From positions 147,300 through 211,299 of the forward strand of contig NZ_PYGD01000011.1 of NCBI RefSeq assembly GCF_003014535.1: 64,000 bases of DNA. Reading direction: 5' to 3'. This document shows, in pieces, positions 1 to 8,997 of this stretch. Source of the stretch: Taibaiella chishuiensis. GTDB taxonomy: Bacteria; Bacteroidota; Bacteroidia; Chitinophagales; Chitinophagaceae. The stretch's first letter is position 1, and every line of letters begins with the position of its first letter. The notes beneath the pieces are model-generated. The model searched no databases, had not been told where the DNA came from, and saw only the letters and a list, made by a program, of their open reading frames with translations. The position numbers were made by a program, and so were the translations under genes.

Positions 1-1343
1 TTTACACGTCCTACTACGTGTAAGGCGCCGTTCCAGGTAAAGCCGGTATCGCCCGTATTGAGCCAGCCGTCTTTTTTGATCACGGCTTTCGTGGCGGCTT
101 CATTATTATAATAACGCCGGGTAACACTTTCGCCACGCAGCCAGATAATACCAGTATGCCCGTCTTCCAATTGTTTGCCCTGTTCGTCGGTAATCTTCAG
201 GAACATACCCTCGATGGGTACGCCTACGTTAACCACCTCCAGGCAATCGGCACCGGCATCCTGTTCCTGCTGTACATGTACCTTATGCCCTATAACCAGT
301 GCATCGCGGCTGATCTGTATACTGGTAACCGGCAAATCAACAGGACGTGGGGCTGTAGCCTGTAAGGTAGCTTCGGCCAGGCCATATACCGGGCGTATAA
401 CTTCAGGGGCCAGGTTAAAGGGGGCCATGGTTTCGTAAAACCTGCGGCATAAAGGAGCCGATATAGGCTCGGCGCCGTTATAGATGATGCGCAGGGCTGA
501 AAGATCCAGCCCGGCGCCCTTTTCGGGGCTGAACTGGTTGAGGTAATATTTATAGCCGAAGTTGGGCGAACTGGTAATGGTAACGCGGTGTTCCGATACT
601 TTTTGTAACCAGAGTAAGGGGTGCCGTATGAATAAGTCGGTCGGTATAATATAATGTTGTGTACCTGCGGTAAGCGGGTAAAGGTGAAAACCGATAAGGC
701 CCATATCGTGGGTCAGCGGCATCCAGCTCAGGTGTTTATCGGCAGCGGTACACTGCTGGTAAGCCAATGCGCCGCTGATGTTATGCACCAGGTTACCATG
801 CGTTAATACAACGCCTTTGGGATTGCCCGTGGACCCTGAAGAAAACTGTATAAAAGCGATATCCGCAGCAGTAACATCAGCAATGGTCCCGGCTGTGCCA
901 TATTCCTTTACCGCTTCTGTAAAAACAGTTTTCCCGGCAAAAAATGCAGATCCGTCTGGGCTTTCAGACAGCTTGGTAAAATGTGTTTTACTGATCAGCA
1001 GATAAGGGTTGTCCAGGAACTTCCATACTTCGAAAAGCTTATGCGCATTTTCGCCGGTATAGTTTACCGATACCGGTACCGGAATAACAGCACCGAGTAT
1101 ACAAGCCCAGAAAAGCTGTATAAAAGTCTTGCTGTCGTCTACCTGGAATACCAGTTCATCGCCCTTCTGGATACCCAGGCTCTGGAGATAACCCAAGGCT
1201 TCCAGGGCTGTATGATAGAGTTCATGATAAGACAGGAATTCTTCTTTATTGCCCCCGCTGATAAATGTTACGCCTTTATCTTTTGTCTCTTTATGTCCGG
1301 CAAGCACTTCGGTCAGCGTACCTGCTTTACGTATATTCGTCAT
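1..1343 (-). CDS. Fatty-acyl-AMP-ligase-like adenylation protein, start of NRPS/PKS-type gene (partial)
   Basis: An open frame of 447 codons starts with ATG at 1343 and runs off the left end, so the C-terminus is missing. The translation shows the AMP-binding core FSSGSTGNPKGVVLTHGNL, the WMPLTHDMGLIGF segment typical of fatty-acyl-AMP ligases (FAALs), and GWLNTGDTGF, the late adenylation motif. Known FAAL-like enzymes activate a fatty acid as acyl-adenylate and load it onto an acyl carrier protein, often as the first module of a lipopeptide or polyketide synthase. The upstream thioesterase II and Sfp-type transferase on the same strand support that role. Whether condensation or carrier domains follow cannot be seen. 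A plain acyl-CoA synthetase is less likely given HDMGL and the context. Confidence 0.85.
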   Translation of the reverse strand, partial: MTNIRKAGTLTEVLAGHKETKDKGVTFISGGNKEEFLSYHELYHTALEALGYLQSLGIQKGDELVFQVDDSKTFIQLFWACILGAVIPVPVSVNYTGENAHKLFEVWKFLDNPYLLISKTHFTKLSESPDGSAFFAGKTVFTEAVKEYGTAGTIADVTAADIAFIQFSSGSTGNPKGVVLTHGNLVHNISGALAYQQCTAADKHLSWMPLTHDMGLIGFHLYPLTAGTQHYIIPTDLFIRHPLLWLQKVSEHRVTITSSPNFGYKYYLNQFSPEKGAGLDLSALRIIYNGAEPISAPLCRRFYETMAPFNLAPEVIRPVYGLAEATLQATAPRPVDLPVTSIQISRDALVIGHKVHVQQEQDAGADCLEVVNVGVPIEGMFLKITDEQGKQLEDGHTGIIWLRGESVTRRYYNNEAATKAVIKKDGWLNTGDTGFTWNGALHVVGRV

Positions 1344-2135
1344 GATAAATTATGTATTTTAAATATTCTTAATTGTAGATTTAACTTTTTAATCATCTTC
1401 ATAAAAATCATAATCCGACAGAACGCAAGATGCCCTGAGGCCCTTATTTCAGCCCCTGAAACCCCAATCTGCTACAAAAAATAAAAAGTACCCGTTCCCT
1501 GCCTATGCATTCCCGGGGTTAAATAATGTCCTCCTGTTAAAGTCAAGGACCTGGATACAGCTGCTCTTTTTTGAAGGGGTAGTGCCAGGAAACGGTATTT
1601 CCCTTCAACCATGCGTATTCTATTTACTGATCCGTGACAAGACACGGCAACGCCTCTGTATACTCCCAACGGGGAGCAGGTAAAAATGCTGTATCAAAAA
1701 GGAAAGGCCCTGGCAACTTTCTACCAGGCGATAGCTTTAAGACAACCCTTCGACAGGGTATACGGCACCTGTGTACCGCACAGCAACAATTAAAAAAGAA
1801 TGGAAAAAACTTTACAGCGGGCATTTTTTTTAGTTCCTGCCAACTGTATAACAGGGCCGCAAATTAGTACTATCTGGTTCAGTACAGACCCAAATTGCAA
1901 TTAAAAAATTATTAAAAAGTATATAAGCGCCAAAGGTCATTACCAACCCAACTTTGCGTCTTACATAAACCCGATTTATTTTTGAACTTTTCTTTATTAT
2001 AGCGAATTACAAGCGAAAACAAATATGTACAAGATGAAAATCTTTTCGCTTTTAAACCTAAGAAATCCGCGCAGAAAATAACATTATCCGCGCGGAGCTC
2101 ATTTGCAGTACCGTTATTTACTACCGCATGTAATT
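1344..2135. other. Intergenic stretch in front of the NRPS-like gene
   Basis: About 790 bases lie between the thioesterase stop and the adenylation gene start. The short frames here have no recognisable domain and no start context, so I call none of them. The only structure I can support is a weak terminator just downstream of the thioesterase (2066-2096). The length suggests that the large gene has its own promoter, but I found no convincing minus-strand -7 box. Confidence 0.5.
2066..2096 (-). terminator. Weak terminator after thioesterase gene
   Basis: TCCGCGC (2066-2072) pairs with GCGCGGA (2090-2096) around a 17-base loop. Read on the minus strand it is followed by TTTCTT. It lies 40 bases past the thioesterase stop. 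The stem is short and the loop long, so this is tentative. Confidence 0.4.
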
Positions 2136-2873
2136 TTAAGGATAAGCGGTACGCGGGGTTGCCCGGGTACCGAGCAAAGTGGTATTGATGAGAGAGATCA
2201 TTTGCGGTTTGGCAGCATGGAGAAAAAAATGTCCGCCGTCAAAAAAGTAAGACTTATGGGTTTTGCGGGTATGCTTTTCCCAACCGGCAACCTGTTCCGG
2301 ACTCAGGTCATCTTCCCTGCCCAACATAACCGAGATATCCGTATCCAGGGGTTGGATCTGTTCAGGCGTTACCGCCGTTTCCGCGATCCTGAAATCATTT
2401 TTTAAAATGGGCAGGAAGAGGTCCATCAGTTCGGGATGTTCAAAAAATTCGCGGGGTGTGCCGCCCAGGTGAAAGACCGCTTGTTTAAATTCTGCATCAT
2501 CCATCAGCGCATACTGCTTTTTATCTGCACGTATAATATGCGGCGCTCCCGCACCGGAGAAGAAGAGATGCTGCGGCAAGGGCACCGAAGGATCGGCGGC
2601 CAGCCGTTGCGCCAGGCGGTAAACGATCCGGCTGCCGAGACTATGACCGAACAAGGCGTATGGTCCATCTTTTATTTCCCGCTTTACAATCGCCGATACA
2701 TCATCGATCGCCGCCGTCATGTCCTTGTATAAACCCTCATTCATCCGTTTGCCGCGACCTGCAATTTCTATAGGCAACAGCTCGATACGCGGATCCAGGT
2801 AATCTTTCCAGTCCCTGAATATAGCAACGGAGCCGCCTGCATAAGCGAAGCAGCATAACTTGATTTTATCCAT
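2136..2873 (-). CDS. Type II thioesterase (alpha/beta hydrolase)
   Basis: This 245-residue protein matches the usual size of stand-alone thioesterases that edit nonribosomal peptide and polyketide synthases by removing misprimed or stalled acyl groups from carrier proteins. The N-terminus CCFAYAGGS is the oxyanion-side strand. GHSLG at 76-80 carries the nucleophile Ser78, GREDD near 185-189 supplies the likely acid, and GGHFFLH carries His215. The gene lies 35 bases after the phosphopantetheinyl transferase on the same strand and precedes the adenylation gene, which places it in a biosynthetic cluster. The product of the cluster is unknown. Start ATG at 2873 fits the conserved N-terminus. Confidence 0.9.
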   Translation of the reverse strand: MDKIKLCCFAYAGGSVAIFRDWKDYLDPRIELLPIEIAGRGKRMNEGLYKDMTAAIDDVSAIVKREIKDGPYALFGHSLGSRIVYRLAQRLAADPSVPLPQHLFFSGAGAPHIIRADKKQYALMDDAEFKQAVFHLGGTPREFFEHPELMDLFLPILKNDFRIAETAVTPEQIQPLDTDISVMLGREDDLSPEQVAGWEKHTRKTHKSYFFDGGHFFLHAAKPQMISLINTTLLGTRATPRTAYP

Positions 2874-2908
2874 CCTTACTCTTATTTGTCTTTTATATAA
2901 ATGATATC

Positions 2909-3601
2909 CTAACTTTCGGAGGTCCGTTCTTCGGCCCAGTCCAACCTGCCGGTCAGATCAACCGGCACGATAGGGAGCGGGGACAGTTGCGGCGCCGCCA
3001 CGACCAGGTGATAGTCCTCCCGGAAGGCAATTTGTTTATAGGCATACTGTTCCGCAGCCACCCGGGCATAACCCACTCCTATATGTACATCAGCCAAAGG
3101 TATGCTGAGCCCCTTGCCTATGGCTTTTATCACTGCCTCTTTAATACACCAGCTCTTAAAAAACTGCCCCGTGGGATCCTCGCTTTCCATAATTCTACGC
3201 CACTCCATAGGCGTAAAGCAATTTTCAAAATCGGCCAGGGTCAATGATCCGCGGGCTTCAATATCGATACCCACAGCCCCCTGCATGCTGATCGCCACCA
3301 CCACATACCTACCCGAATGGGAAATATTAAAATCGGCAAAACCGGCGCCCGAAGCGAAATAGGGCCGGCCATAGGCATCTCTTTGCAGGCTACTCCAATC
3401 AAGGGCGAAGCCCCTGTCTGTCGCAGCTATCATCAATAAAGCCTTACCCACCAGGGCAGCCAGGCGATCCTGTTCTCTTTTGTAGTTTTCGATCCTGACT
3501 TGTTCGGACCGCGGCAGCCGGTCTTTATAGCCGTCAAAGCAGGATTGCTTCAGCGGCCTGTCCAGTTGGGCATAGTAAACCTGTATATCACCGGGGATCA
3601 T
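2909..3601 (-). CDS. 4'-phosphopantetheinyl transferase, Sfp type
   Basis: This 230-residue protein should transfer phosphopantetheine from CoA to carrier-protein serines, activating the synthase encoded to the left. The Sfp-family marks are visible: FNISHSG (91-97), GIDIE (111-115) with the Mg-binding acidic residues, and the WCIKEA helix (151-156). I choose the ATG at 3601 (MIPGDIQVYY) rather than an upstream TTG at 3616, because family members begin close to this strand and ATG is preferred. The thioesterase follows 35 bases downstream. It could also serve siderophore or fatty-acid carrier proteins elsewhere. Confidence 0.92.
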   Translation of the reverse strand: MIPGDIQVYYAQLDRPLKQSCFDGYKDRLPRSEQVRIENYKREQDRLAALVGKALLMIAATDRGFALDWSSLQRDAYGRPYFASGAGFADFNISHSGRYVVVAISMQGAVGIDIEARGSLTLADFENCFTPMEWRRIMESEDPTGQFFKSWCIKEAVIKAIGKGLSIPLADVHIGVGYARVAAEQYAYKQIAFREDYHLVVAAPQLSPLPIVPVDLTGRLDWAEERTSES

Positions 3602-3724
3602 AAATAATAGCGTCAATAATAATTAAAAAATAATACAGACCTGCACAAGTGCACCCCACATTACAGGCACCGGTTGACATCCGGCTTTATGGGTTTCGAA
3701 GTAGTTAATCCCCCGATGCTATTG

Positions 3725-4075
3725 CTATACGGGCAGGTCATGTATTTTCAGGAAAGATAACTTGTCCCAATAGCCCCGCTGGAACTTTATCTTACCGGAT
3801 ACCACATGAAAAAAACCGCAGCCCCGGAGACCGAGCGGATCTTTCCATTCCAGTATGGCCCAGTCGCCATCCTGGAAGATCTGTTCGGGAATACAAACCA
3901 TTTCTACTGTTGCAAATTCGCGAACAAACATGGCATGAATTGCCTCCCTGCCTGTAACCGGTTCATTAGCTACCTGGTGATTTACGGCATCATCGTGATA
4001 CAAAGCGCCCAGGGCATCGGCATCTCCTTTGTTGAAAGCGGCGATCCAGGCCTGCACTATAGTTTTAGGTTCCAT
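3725..4075 (-). CDS. SnoaL-like (NTF2-fold) protein
   Basis: This 116-residue protein has the cone-shaped NTF2-fold pattern: TIVQAWIAAFNKGDADALGALY, a middle VTGREAIHAMF stretch, and a hydrophobic strand ending GYWDK. Small proteins of this kind act as isomerases or cyclases, bind ligands, or have no known role. The ATG at 4075 is preferred because the longer upstream extension is unlike the family and basic without being a signal peptide. Its neighbours (kinase operon, biosynthetic genes) do not reveal a substrate. Confidence 0.75.
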   Translation of the reverse strand: MEPKTIVQAWIAAFNKGDADALGALYHDDAVNHQVANEPVTGREAIHAMFVREFATVEMVCIPEQIFQDGDWAILEWKDPLGLRGCGFFHVVSGKIKFQRGYWDKLSFLKIHDLPV

Positions 4076-4210
4076 AAGATAGGCTTTAGGAGTTCGCGCC
4101 AAAGTTAATAAGATTTGCAGCAGCTGCAAACGCTTCCTCCATACAGTCCGGGCAGTATCCACTATAAAGAAGTATGTCGTTTGCCACAGACGCACTCCTG
4201 AAACATAAAA

Positions 4211-4228
4211 CCCCGGCGCTTGCCGGGG
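4211..4228 (-). terminator. Terminator of the phosphorelay operon
   Basis: CCCCGGC and GCCGGGG form a 7-bp GC-rich stem with loop GCTT. On the minus strand it is followed by TTTTATGTTT. It sits about 50 bases past the stop of the hybrid kinase gene. Confidence 0.8.
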
Positions 4229-4281
4229 GCTTTATGGTATATCTTTCTTTTACCCTGCAGCGATGAGGTTCTACGGCATCA

Positions 4282-5751
4282 TCAAACCGAGGGCAATGCG
4301 AAGAAGAAGGTGGTGCCTTTGCCCAGGTCCGACTCGAGCCAAATACGGCCGTTATGCCGTTCGATAATCCGCTTAACGATTGTCAAACCCATGCCCACGC
4401 CTTCGTAACCACTTTTGTTGTCGTGCAGGCGGCCAAAGATCTCGAATATCTTTTTGTGATCGGCCGGCGCAATGCCGATACCGTTATCTTTTATGGCAAA
4501 TACCTGCTCCTGGTCCTGTTCGAAGCTATACAGGCTGAGTTCGGGCGTTTTATCGCCCCGGTACTTAATCCCGTTACCCAACAGGTTCTGGAACAGCTGC
4601 ACCATTTGTACATAACTCGCATGGACCTGCGGCATAGGACCGATATGTACTATCGCACCACATTCCTTTACCTTGAGCTCCAGGTTCTGCAAAGCCTCTT
4701 CTGCGGCGTGTTTCATATCGACCCTTACAAAAGCGTCGGCGCCAGAATCCAGTACGGTATACTGGTATATGCCTTCGATCGTATTGGTGATATTATTGGA
4801 AACCCGGGTAAGCATCGCCATGGTTTCCTGTATATCGGGCGCCAGGTCTGCGCCCTGCAATTGCAACAGGTCGATAAGCGTAAGACAGGAGGCAAAGGGC
4901 GAACGCAGATCGTGGGCAATGATCTGTGCAAAACGTTCCAGGTCCTGGTTCTTTAATTGCAACATATCCAGCAGGCCGTGGTTATATGTTTCCAGCTTTT
5001 TTAAATTGAGCACTGATTTTACGATGCTTGGTAATATCAGCATATGCTCGCCCATGTTTTTATCCTTGATCAGGTAATCGGCAGCGCCGAATTTCATTAA
5101 TTCGACGGCTGTTTTTTCCGAGCCCTGCGCCGTAACAATTACAATAGGGATATTGATCTCGTTTGCGATCGCAATGGAATCAAAGGCATTGCCATCCGGC
5201 AGGTTGAAGTCGGATACGACCAGGTCGTACTTTTGCAGGCGCACCTGTTCTTTCAAGGCCGCAATACTGGATACGATATCGCATTCATACCGGGGATTCA
5301 ATTTGATGAATTTCCTTTTAATGAACATGATATCGATCTCTTCATCCTCGACAAACAGGATGCGGCTTTGGCCGCTTATAGCCAATTGCTCGTCCGTTAT
5401 TTGCAGGACAAGCTCCGGCAGCTTTTGCAGGCAGTTATTTGCCTCATCTTTGACCAGTGTCCTGAAAGCCGCGTTCCGGAAGGGCTTAGGGCTATCGTCA
5501 TGATCAGCCAGTATCAATAAAGGGATCCGGATTAAATCCAGGTAAGGCGCCAATTGGATATAGAAATTCCTGTTGACCAGGGCTTCCTGGACAATCAGCA
5601 AATCATAATTGTGGAGCTTTACCGTCCGTTCAAAATCTTCCTGGCGCGCATAACAGGTAATCTGTGTCTGCTGTAATGCTGTGTCCAGTTCCTTACTCAC
5701 CAGTAGTTGCACCTGCTGTTCCGCAAGCAGTGCAATTCTCAGATTATTCAT
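4282..5751 (-). CDS. REC-histidine kinase hybrid with a degenerate N-terminal receiver
   Basis: This 489-residue protein has no membrane segment, so it is cytoplasmic. Residues 1-115 have receiver-like periodicity (YDLLIVQEALV) but lack the phospho-acceptor Asp. A second receiver (about 130-245) has FVEDEE and VVSDFNLPDG with the expected Asp. A HisKA helix follows with FAQIIAHDLRSPF (phospho-His), then an HATPase with DNGIGIAP and GVGMGLTIVKRI near the C-terminus. Such proteins relay phosphate from an upstream receiver or kinase. It is the last gene of a three-gene minus-strand operon; the receiver gene ends 30 bases upstream of its start. The signal is unknown. Confidence 0.9.
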   Translation of the reverse strand: MNNLRIALLAEQQVQLLVSKELDTALQQTQITCYARQEDFERTVKLHNYDLLIVQEALVNRNFYIQLAPYLDLIRIPLLILADHDDSPKPFRNAAFRTLVKDEANNCLQKLPELVLQITDEQLAISGQSRILFVEDEEIDIMFIKRKFIKLNPRYECDIVSSIAALKEQVRLQKYDLVVSDFNLPDGNAFDSIAIANEINIPIVIVTAQGSEKTAVELMKFGAADYLIKDKNMGEHMLILPSIVKSVLNLKKLETYNHGLLDMLQLKNQDLERFAQIIAHDLRSPFASCLTLIDLLQLQGADLAPDIQETMAMLTRVSNNITNTIEGIYQYTVLDSGADAFVRVDMKHAAEEALQNLELKVKECGAIVHIGPMPQVHASYVQMVQLFQNLLGNGIKYRGDKTPELSLYSFEQDQEQVFAIKDNGIGIAPADHKKIFEIFGRLHDNKSGYEGVGMGLTIVKRIIERHNGRIWLESDLGKGTTFFFALPSV

Positions 5752-5781
5752 CGTATATCTGCTAATTAGGATATGGAAAAA

Positions 5782-6231
5782 CTATTCCTGCGTTGGCTTG
5801 GGTGGTTGGTTGAGCATGAGCCAATACATACCCAGTTGTTTCACGCAATCGGCGAAGCTCATAAAGTCGATCGGCTTTACGATATAACTGTTCACGCCCA
5901 GGCTATAAGCTTTCTGGATATCGACATCTTCTTTCGACGAAGTCATCATGATCACGGGTATCGAGCGCAGCACATCGGAGGCCTTAATCTGCTCCAATAC
6001 CTCCAGACCATTTACCCGCGGCAGTTTCAGATCGAGCAGGATGAGTTTCGGAATAGCCTGCAACACTTTTTCCGGGCCGGTACCAAACAGGTAGTCCAGC
6101 GCTTGCTGCCCATCTTCCAGCCATTTAATTTCGTTGATCAGGTTGTATTTTTTCAGCGCCCTTATCGTGAGCGTTGCATCCTCTTCGCGGTCTTCGACCA
6201 AGAGTACTTCCGGGTATTCTTTAATCGTCAT
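5782..6231 (-). CDS. Single-domain response regulator (Rcp1-like)
   Basis: This 149-residue protein is a receiver domain with no output domain. LLVEDREEDA gives the acidic pocket, LLDLKLPRVNG holds the phospho-acceptor Asp67, MMTSS gives the Ser/Thr switch, and VKPID gives the conserved Lys. Regulators of this shape usually partner phytochrome- or GAF-type kinases and act as phosphate shuttles. The gene lies between two kinases, with gaps of 44 and 30 bases on the same strand, which fits a relay from the PAS-GAF kinase to the downstream hybrid. Confidence 0.93.
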   Translation of the reverse strand: MTIKEYPEVLLVEDREEDATLTIRALKKYNLINEIKWLEDGQQALDYLFGTGPEKVLQAIPKLILLDLKLPRVNGLEVLEQIKASDVLRSIPVIMMTSSKEDVDIQKAYSLGVNSYIVKPIDFMSFADCVKQLGMYWLMLNQPPKPTQE

Positions 6232-6275
6232 GATGGTAAAATTATATGTGGATTATCGGGAATAAACGTCCTGCA

Positions 6276-7922
6276 TTAAAGCAAAGGCAGGCTAAAACTG
6301 AAGGAGGCGCCCTGATCCGGCACGCCGGCAGCGTGAACGGTACCGCCATGCCGATCGATCACCTTTTTTACGATACTGAGGCCGATACCGGTTCCTTCGA
6401 AGTCGCGATCGAGGTGCAGGCGCGAGAATATTTTGAATAGTTTGTTCCGGTATTTTTCGTCAAAACCGGCGCCGTTGTCCTTTACGGTATAAACGATATC
6501 ATGGTCGTTTATCACAGAAGACACTTCGATCCGGGTTTCCGGTTTATTGCGGGAGTACTTTAAGGCATTCGTTATAAAGTTGGTGACCACCTGGGTAATC
6601 ATGGCCTGGTCACCCACCGCCGGCGCGAGTGGCCCCAGTTCGAAAACAATCTTACGTTCCGGGGATTCCTGTTTTACCAGCTCGTCGAATACGCTGCGGA
6701 ACATCTGTTTCATATCCAGCGGTGCATTGACCTTCTCCGCCCTGCTTAGCTTCGAGAACGACAGGATATCGTCGATCAGTGTGCCCATGCGGAGCGCATT
6801 GCTTACAATGACATTTAAAGTCTTCTGGCCTTCCGCATCCAGCTTATCGCCATAGTCCTCCAGCATAATATTGCTGAAACCGGCAATGGCACGCAAGGGC
6901 GCCCTTAAGTCATGGCTAACGGAATACGAGAAGGTTTCTAGTTCTTCGTTGGCATGGATCAGCGCCTGGGTGCGCTCTGCCACCAGTTGTTCCAGGTGAT
7001 TTTTATGTTCCAGCAATTCGGCCCGGATGCGCCGGTTTTCTATGGCGAGGTTGGCAAACCGTGCGCCATAGGCGATCCTGTCCAGGTCTGCCTTTTGCGG
7101 CGTCCGGGGTTCGCGGTGATAAATAGCAAAGGTGCCCACCATGTCGCCCGTGCCCGACAGGATAGGTTGCGACCAGCAGGACTGTACACCGGCGCGGAAC
7201 GCCAGCTCTTTAAACGCGGCCCAGTAAGGATGGGTACCGATATTATCAACGCATACCAGTTGCTTGGAGAATGCAGCACTGCCGCAGGACCCGATGCCCT
7301 CGCCCACCGATATACCGTCTATGGCTTCGTTGTAGAAATCCGGCATGCCCGGGGCTGCGCCTGTAGTCAGGGTATTCGTAGCTTTATCATGCAGCAATAT
7401 GGTACAGATCGAGTTGATATCTTCTTCTTCGATCGAGCGCACAACAGAGCCCATAATCGTAAAGATATCGACATCGCCGGCCAGCTGCTCCAGTATCTGC
7501 GCCCGGTTGCGTTCCCGGATGCGCAACAGGTTGCGTTCGGTAACGTCCTTTATAATACATTCGTAAAAGGCAGCGCCGTCGCGGTCGAAGCTCCGGTAGT
7601 GTATTTCTACGGGGAAGGCCTTACCGTCCTTTTTCTGAAAGTCGCGTTGCAGGATCAGTGCGCTTTCTTTCAGCAAACCGGCCCATTCGTTTTGTGCAGC
7701 AATGATGCCCAACCCCGTTTCGAGATCGGCAATATTCATCTGCAGTAATTCTTCCTTGGCATATCCCAAAACCCTGCAGGCTTCGACGTTTGCATCGGTT
7801 AAACGCCCGCTGTTATCATGCACCAGGATGCCATCGGCATTGCCATCGAAATAGGCCCGGTATTGCTGCTGTTGCTGCCGCTCCATAGCAGACAGGGTGG
7901 ATTGACTGTCGTTTATGTTCAT
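6276..7922 (-). CDS. PAS-GAF sensor histidine kinase
   Basis: This 548-residue soluble kinase has a PAS domain (about 20-130: YFDGNADGILVHDNSGRLTDAN), then a GAF domain (about 150-300) containing SVGEGIGSCGSAAF and SCWSQPIL, then HisKA with SVSHDLRAPLRAIAGF, and an HATPase ending GTGIGLSIVKKVIDRHGG. It resembles the kinases of light- or redox-sensing phosphorelays, but no PHY domain or clear bilin-binding Cys is visible, so the ligand is unknown. It is the first gene of the operon with the receiver and the REC-kinase hybrid. ATG at 7922 is the only start in good context. Confidence 0.92.
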   Translation of the reverse strand: MNINDSQSTLSAMERQQQQQYRAYFDGNADGILVHDNSGRLTDANVEACRVLGYAKEELLQMNIADLETGLGIIAAQNEWAGLLKESALILQRDFQKKDGKAFPVEIHYRSFDRDGAAFYECIIKDVTERNLLRIRERNRAQILEQLAGDVDIFTIMGSVVRSIEEEDINSICTILLHDKATNTLTTGAAPGMPDFYNEAIDGISVGEGIGSCGSAAFSKQLVCVDNIGTHPYWAAFKELAFRAGVQSCWSQPILSGTGDMVGTFAIYHREPRTPQKADLDRIAYGARFANLAIENRRIRAELLEHKNHLEQLVAERTQALIHANEELETFSYSVSHDLRAPLRAIAGFSNIMLEDYGDKLDAEGQKTLNVIVSNALRMGTLIDDILSFSKLSRAEKVNAPLDMKQMFRSVFDELVKQESPERKIVFELGPLAPAVGDQAMITQVVTNFITNALKYSRNKPETRIEVSSVINDHDIVYTVKDNGAGFDEKYRNKLFKIFSRLHLDRDFEGTGIGLSIVKKVIDRHGGTVHAAGVPDQGASFSFSLPLL

Positions 7923-8153
7923 AGAGAAACCTTAAAGCGACGAAAATAATTCATTTTGTTTTTCCTTCGAAAAACGCTTTCATCTCTTAAACATCTATTA
8001 ACAGGAGCTGCACATCACAACCCTTTTTTCATGCCGGCCTTCACTTTATCCAGGCCGCAAGCAATGACACCGTTTATGATTAAAGGACATTAAAACCCGG
8101 GAACAAATTTTGTGGCATGGCTGTATACAACAGGGAGTCACCTGAGCCGGCGC

Positions 8154-8933
8154 CTATAAATTACGGGCCGGTACACCGAACTCTTTTTTGAAAGCAAAAG
8201 AAAAATGGGAGAGATCTTCAAAACCCAGGTCCAGGTAGATATCCGTGGGTCTTTGCCGTTTTTCTTCGATCAGGAAACGGGCCTCCTGCAAGCGTCTTTT
8301 GATGAGCCAGCGATTAGGCGTTTCGTTAAAGATCTTTTTAAAATCCCGTTTAAATGCAGATAGGCTGCGTCCGGTAAGAAAGGCAAACCGTTCCATGCTA
8401 ACATGAAACTTATAATTCTTTTGCATAAAGGCCTCGAGGTCCAGTCGTCCGGGTATACCAAAATCGAACAGGATGCCCGATAAAGAGGGATCCGACTGGA
8501 GCAGGATCAGTAACAATTCTTCTCTTTTTACATCGGCGAATACCGGGTTGATACTGCCCGAACCTGTGTAATAAGGTTCCAGCGACAGCAGGAACGCAGG
8601 GATGAGTGTATCTTTCTTCAACCGGATAAAGGCGTCTTTCGGCGTATGTGCAGATAAGGGCGGGTTATACTTACGGAAAAATTCCCGCAGGAATGCCTCG
8701 TCAAAAAGCAGGACCACCTTTTCAAATTCCCCGTTGTCCCTTACTTTATTATACCGCGCCAGCCTGTTTTTACACACCAGGCAGCTTTCGCCCGCCTTAA
8801 GCGTATAATGCCTGTTGCCGTCATAACCGTTCATGTTTCCTTTTGCCAGGAATAAAAAGAAATGCTCGGCGATAAACTGCTCCGGCGAAATGGCGGGTCC
8901 CACGAAACAGGATTTGATCTCGGTAATTTTCAT
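8154..8933 (-). CDS. AraC-family transcriptional regulator
   Basis: This 259-residue protein has an N-terminal cupin-like ligand domain (about 1-150) and two C-terminal helix-turn-helix motifs: FHVSMERFAFLTGRSLSAFKRDFKK and PTDIYLDLGFEDLSHFSFAFKKEFG. I chose the ATG at 8933 (MKITEIKSCF) over 8969 because the extra residues are unlike the family. It is the third gene of a minus-strand run behind two reductase genes and may control them. The family typically senses a small effector; none can be inferred. Confidence 0.9.
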   Translation of the reverse strand: MKITEIKSCFVGPAISPEQFIAEHFFLFLAKGNMNGYDGNRHYTLKAGESCLVCKNRLARYNKVRDNGEFEKVVLLFDEAFLREFFRKYNPPLSAHTPKDAFIRLKKDTLIPAFLLSLEPYYTGSGSINPVFADVKREELLLILLQSDPSLSGILFDFGIPGRLDLEAFMQKNYKFHVSMERFAFLTGRSLSAFKRDFKKIFNETPNRWLIKRRLQEARFLIEEKRQRPTDIYLDLGFEDLSHFSFAFKKEFGVPARNL

Positions 8934-8997
8934 AGTATACAGATTGGGGCGCTGCAAACGCTTATACACCGGCCCGGGACAAGACGGGCCGTTCCAT

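Noticed and set aside
981..1867. Several short frames around the NRPS-like gene start and the gap to the thioesterase
   Set aside because: They overlap the adenylation gene or lack conserved residues and start context.
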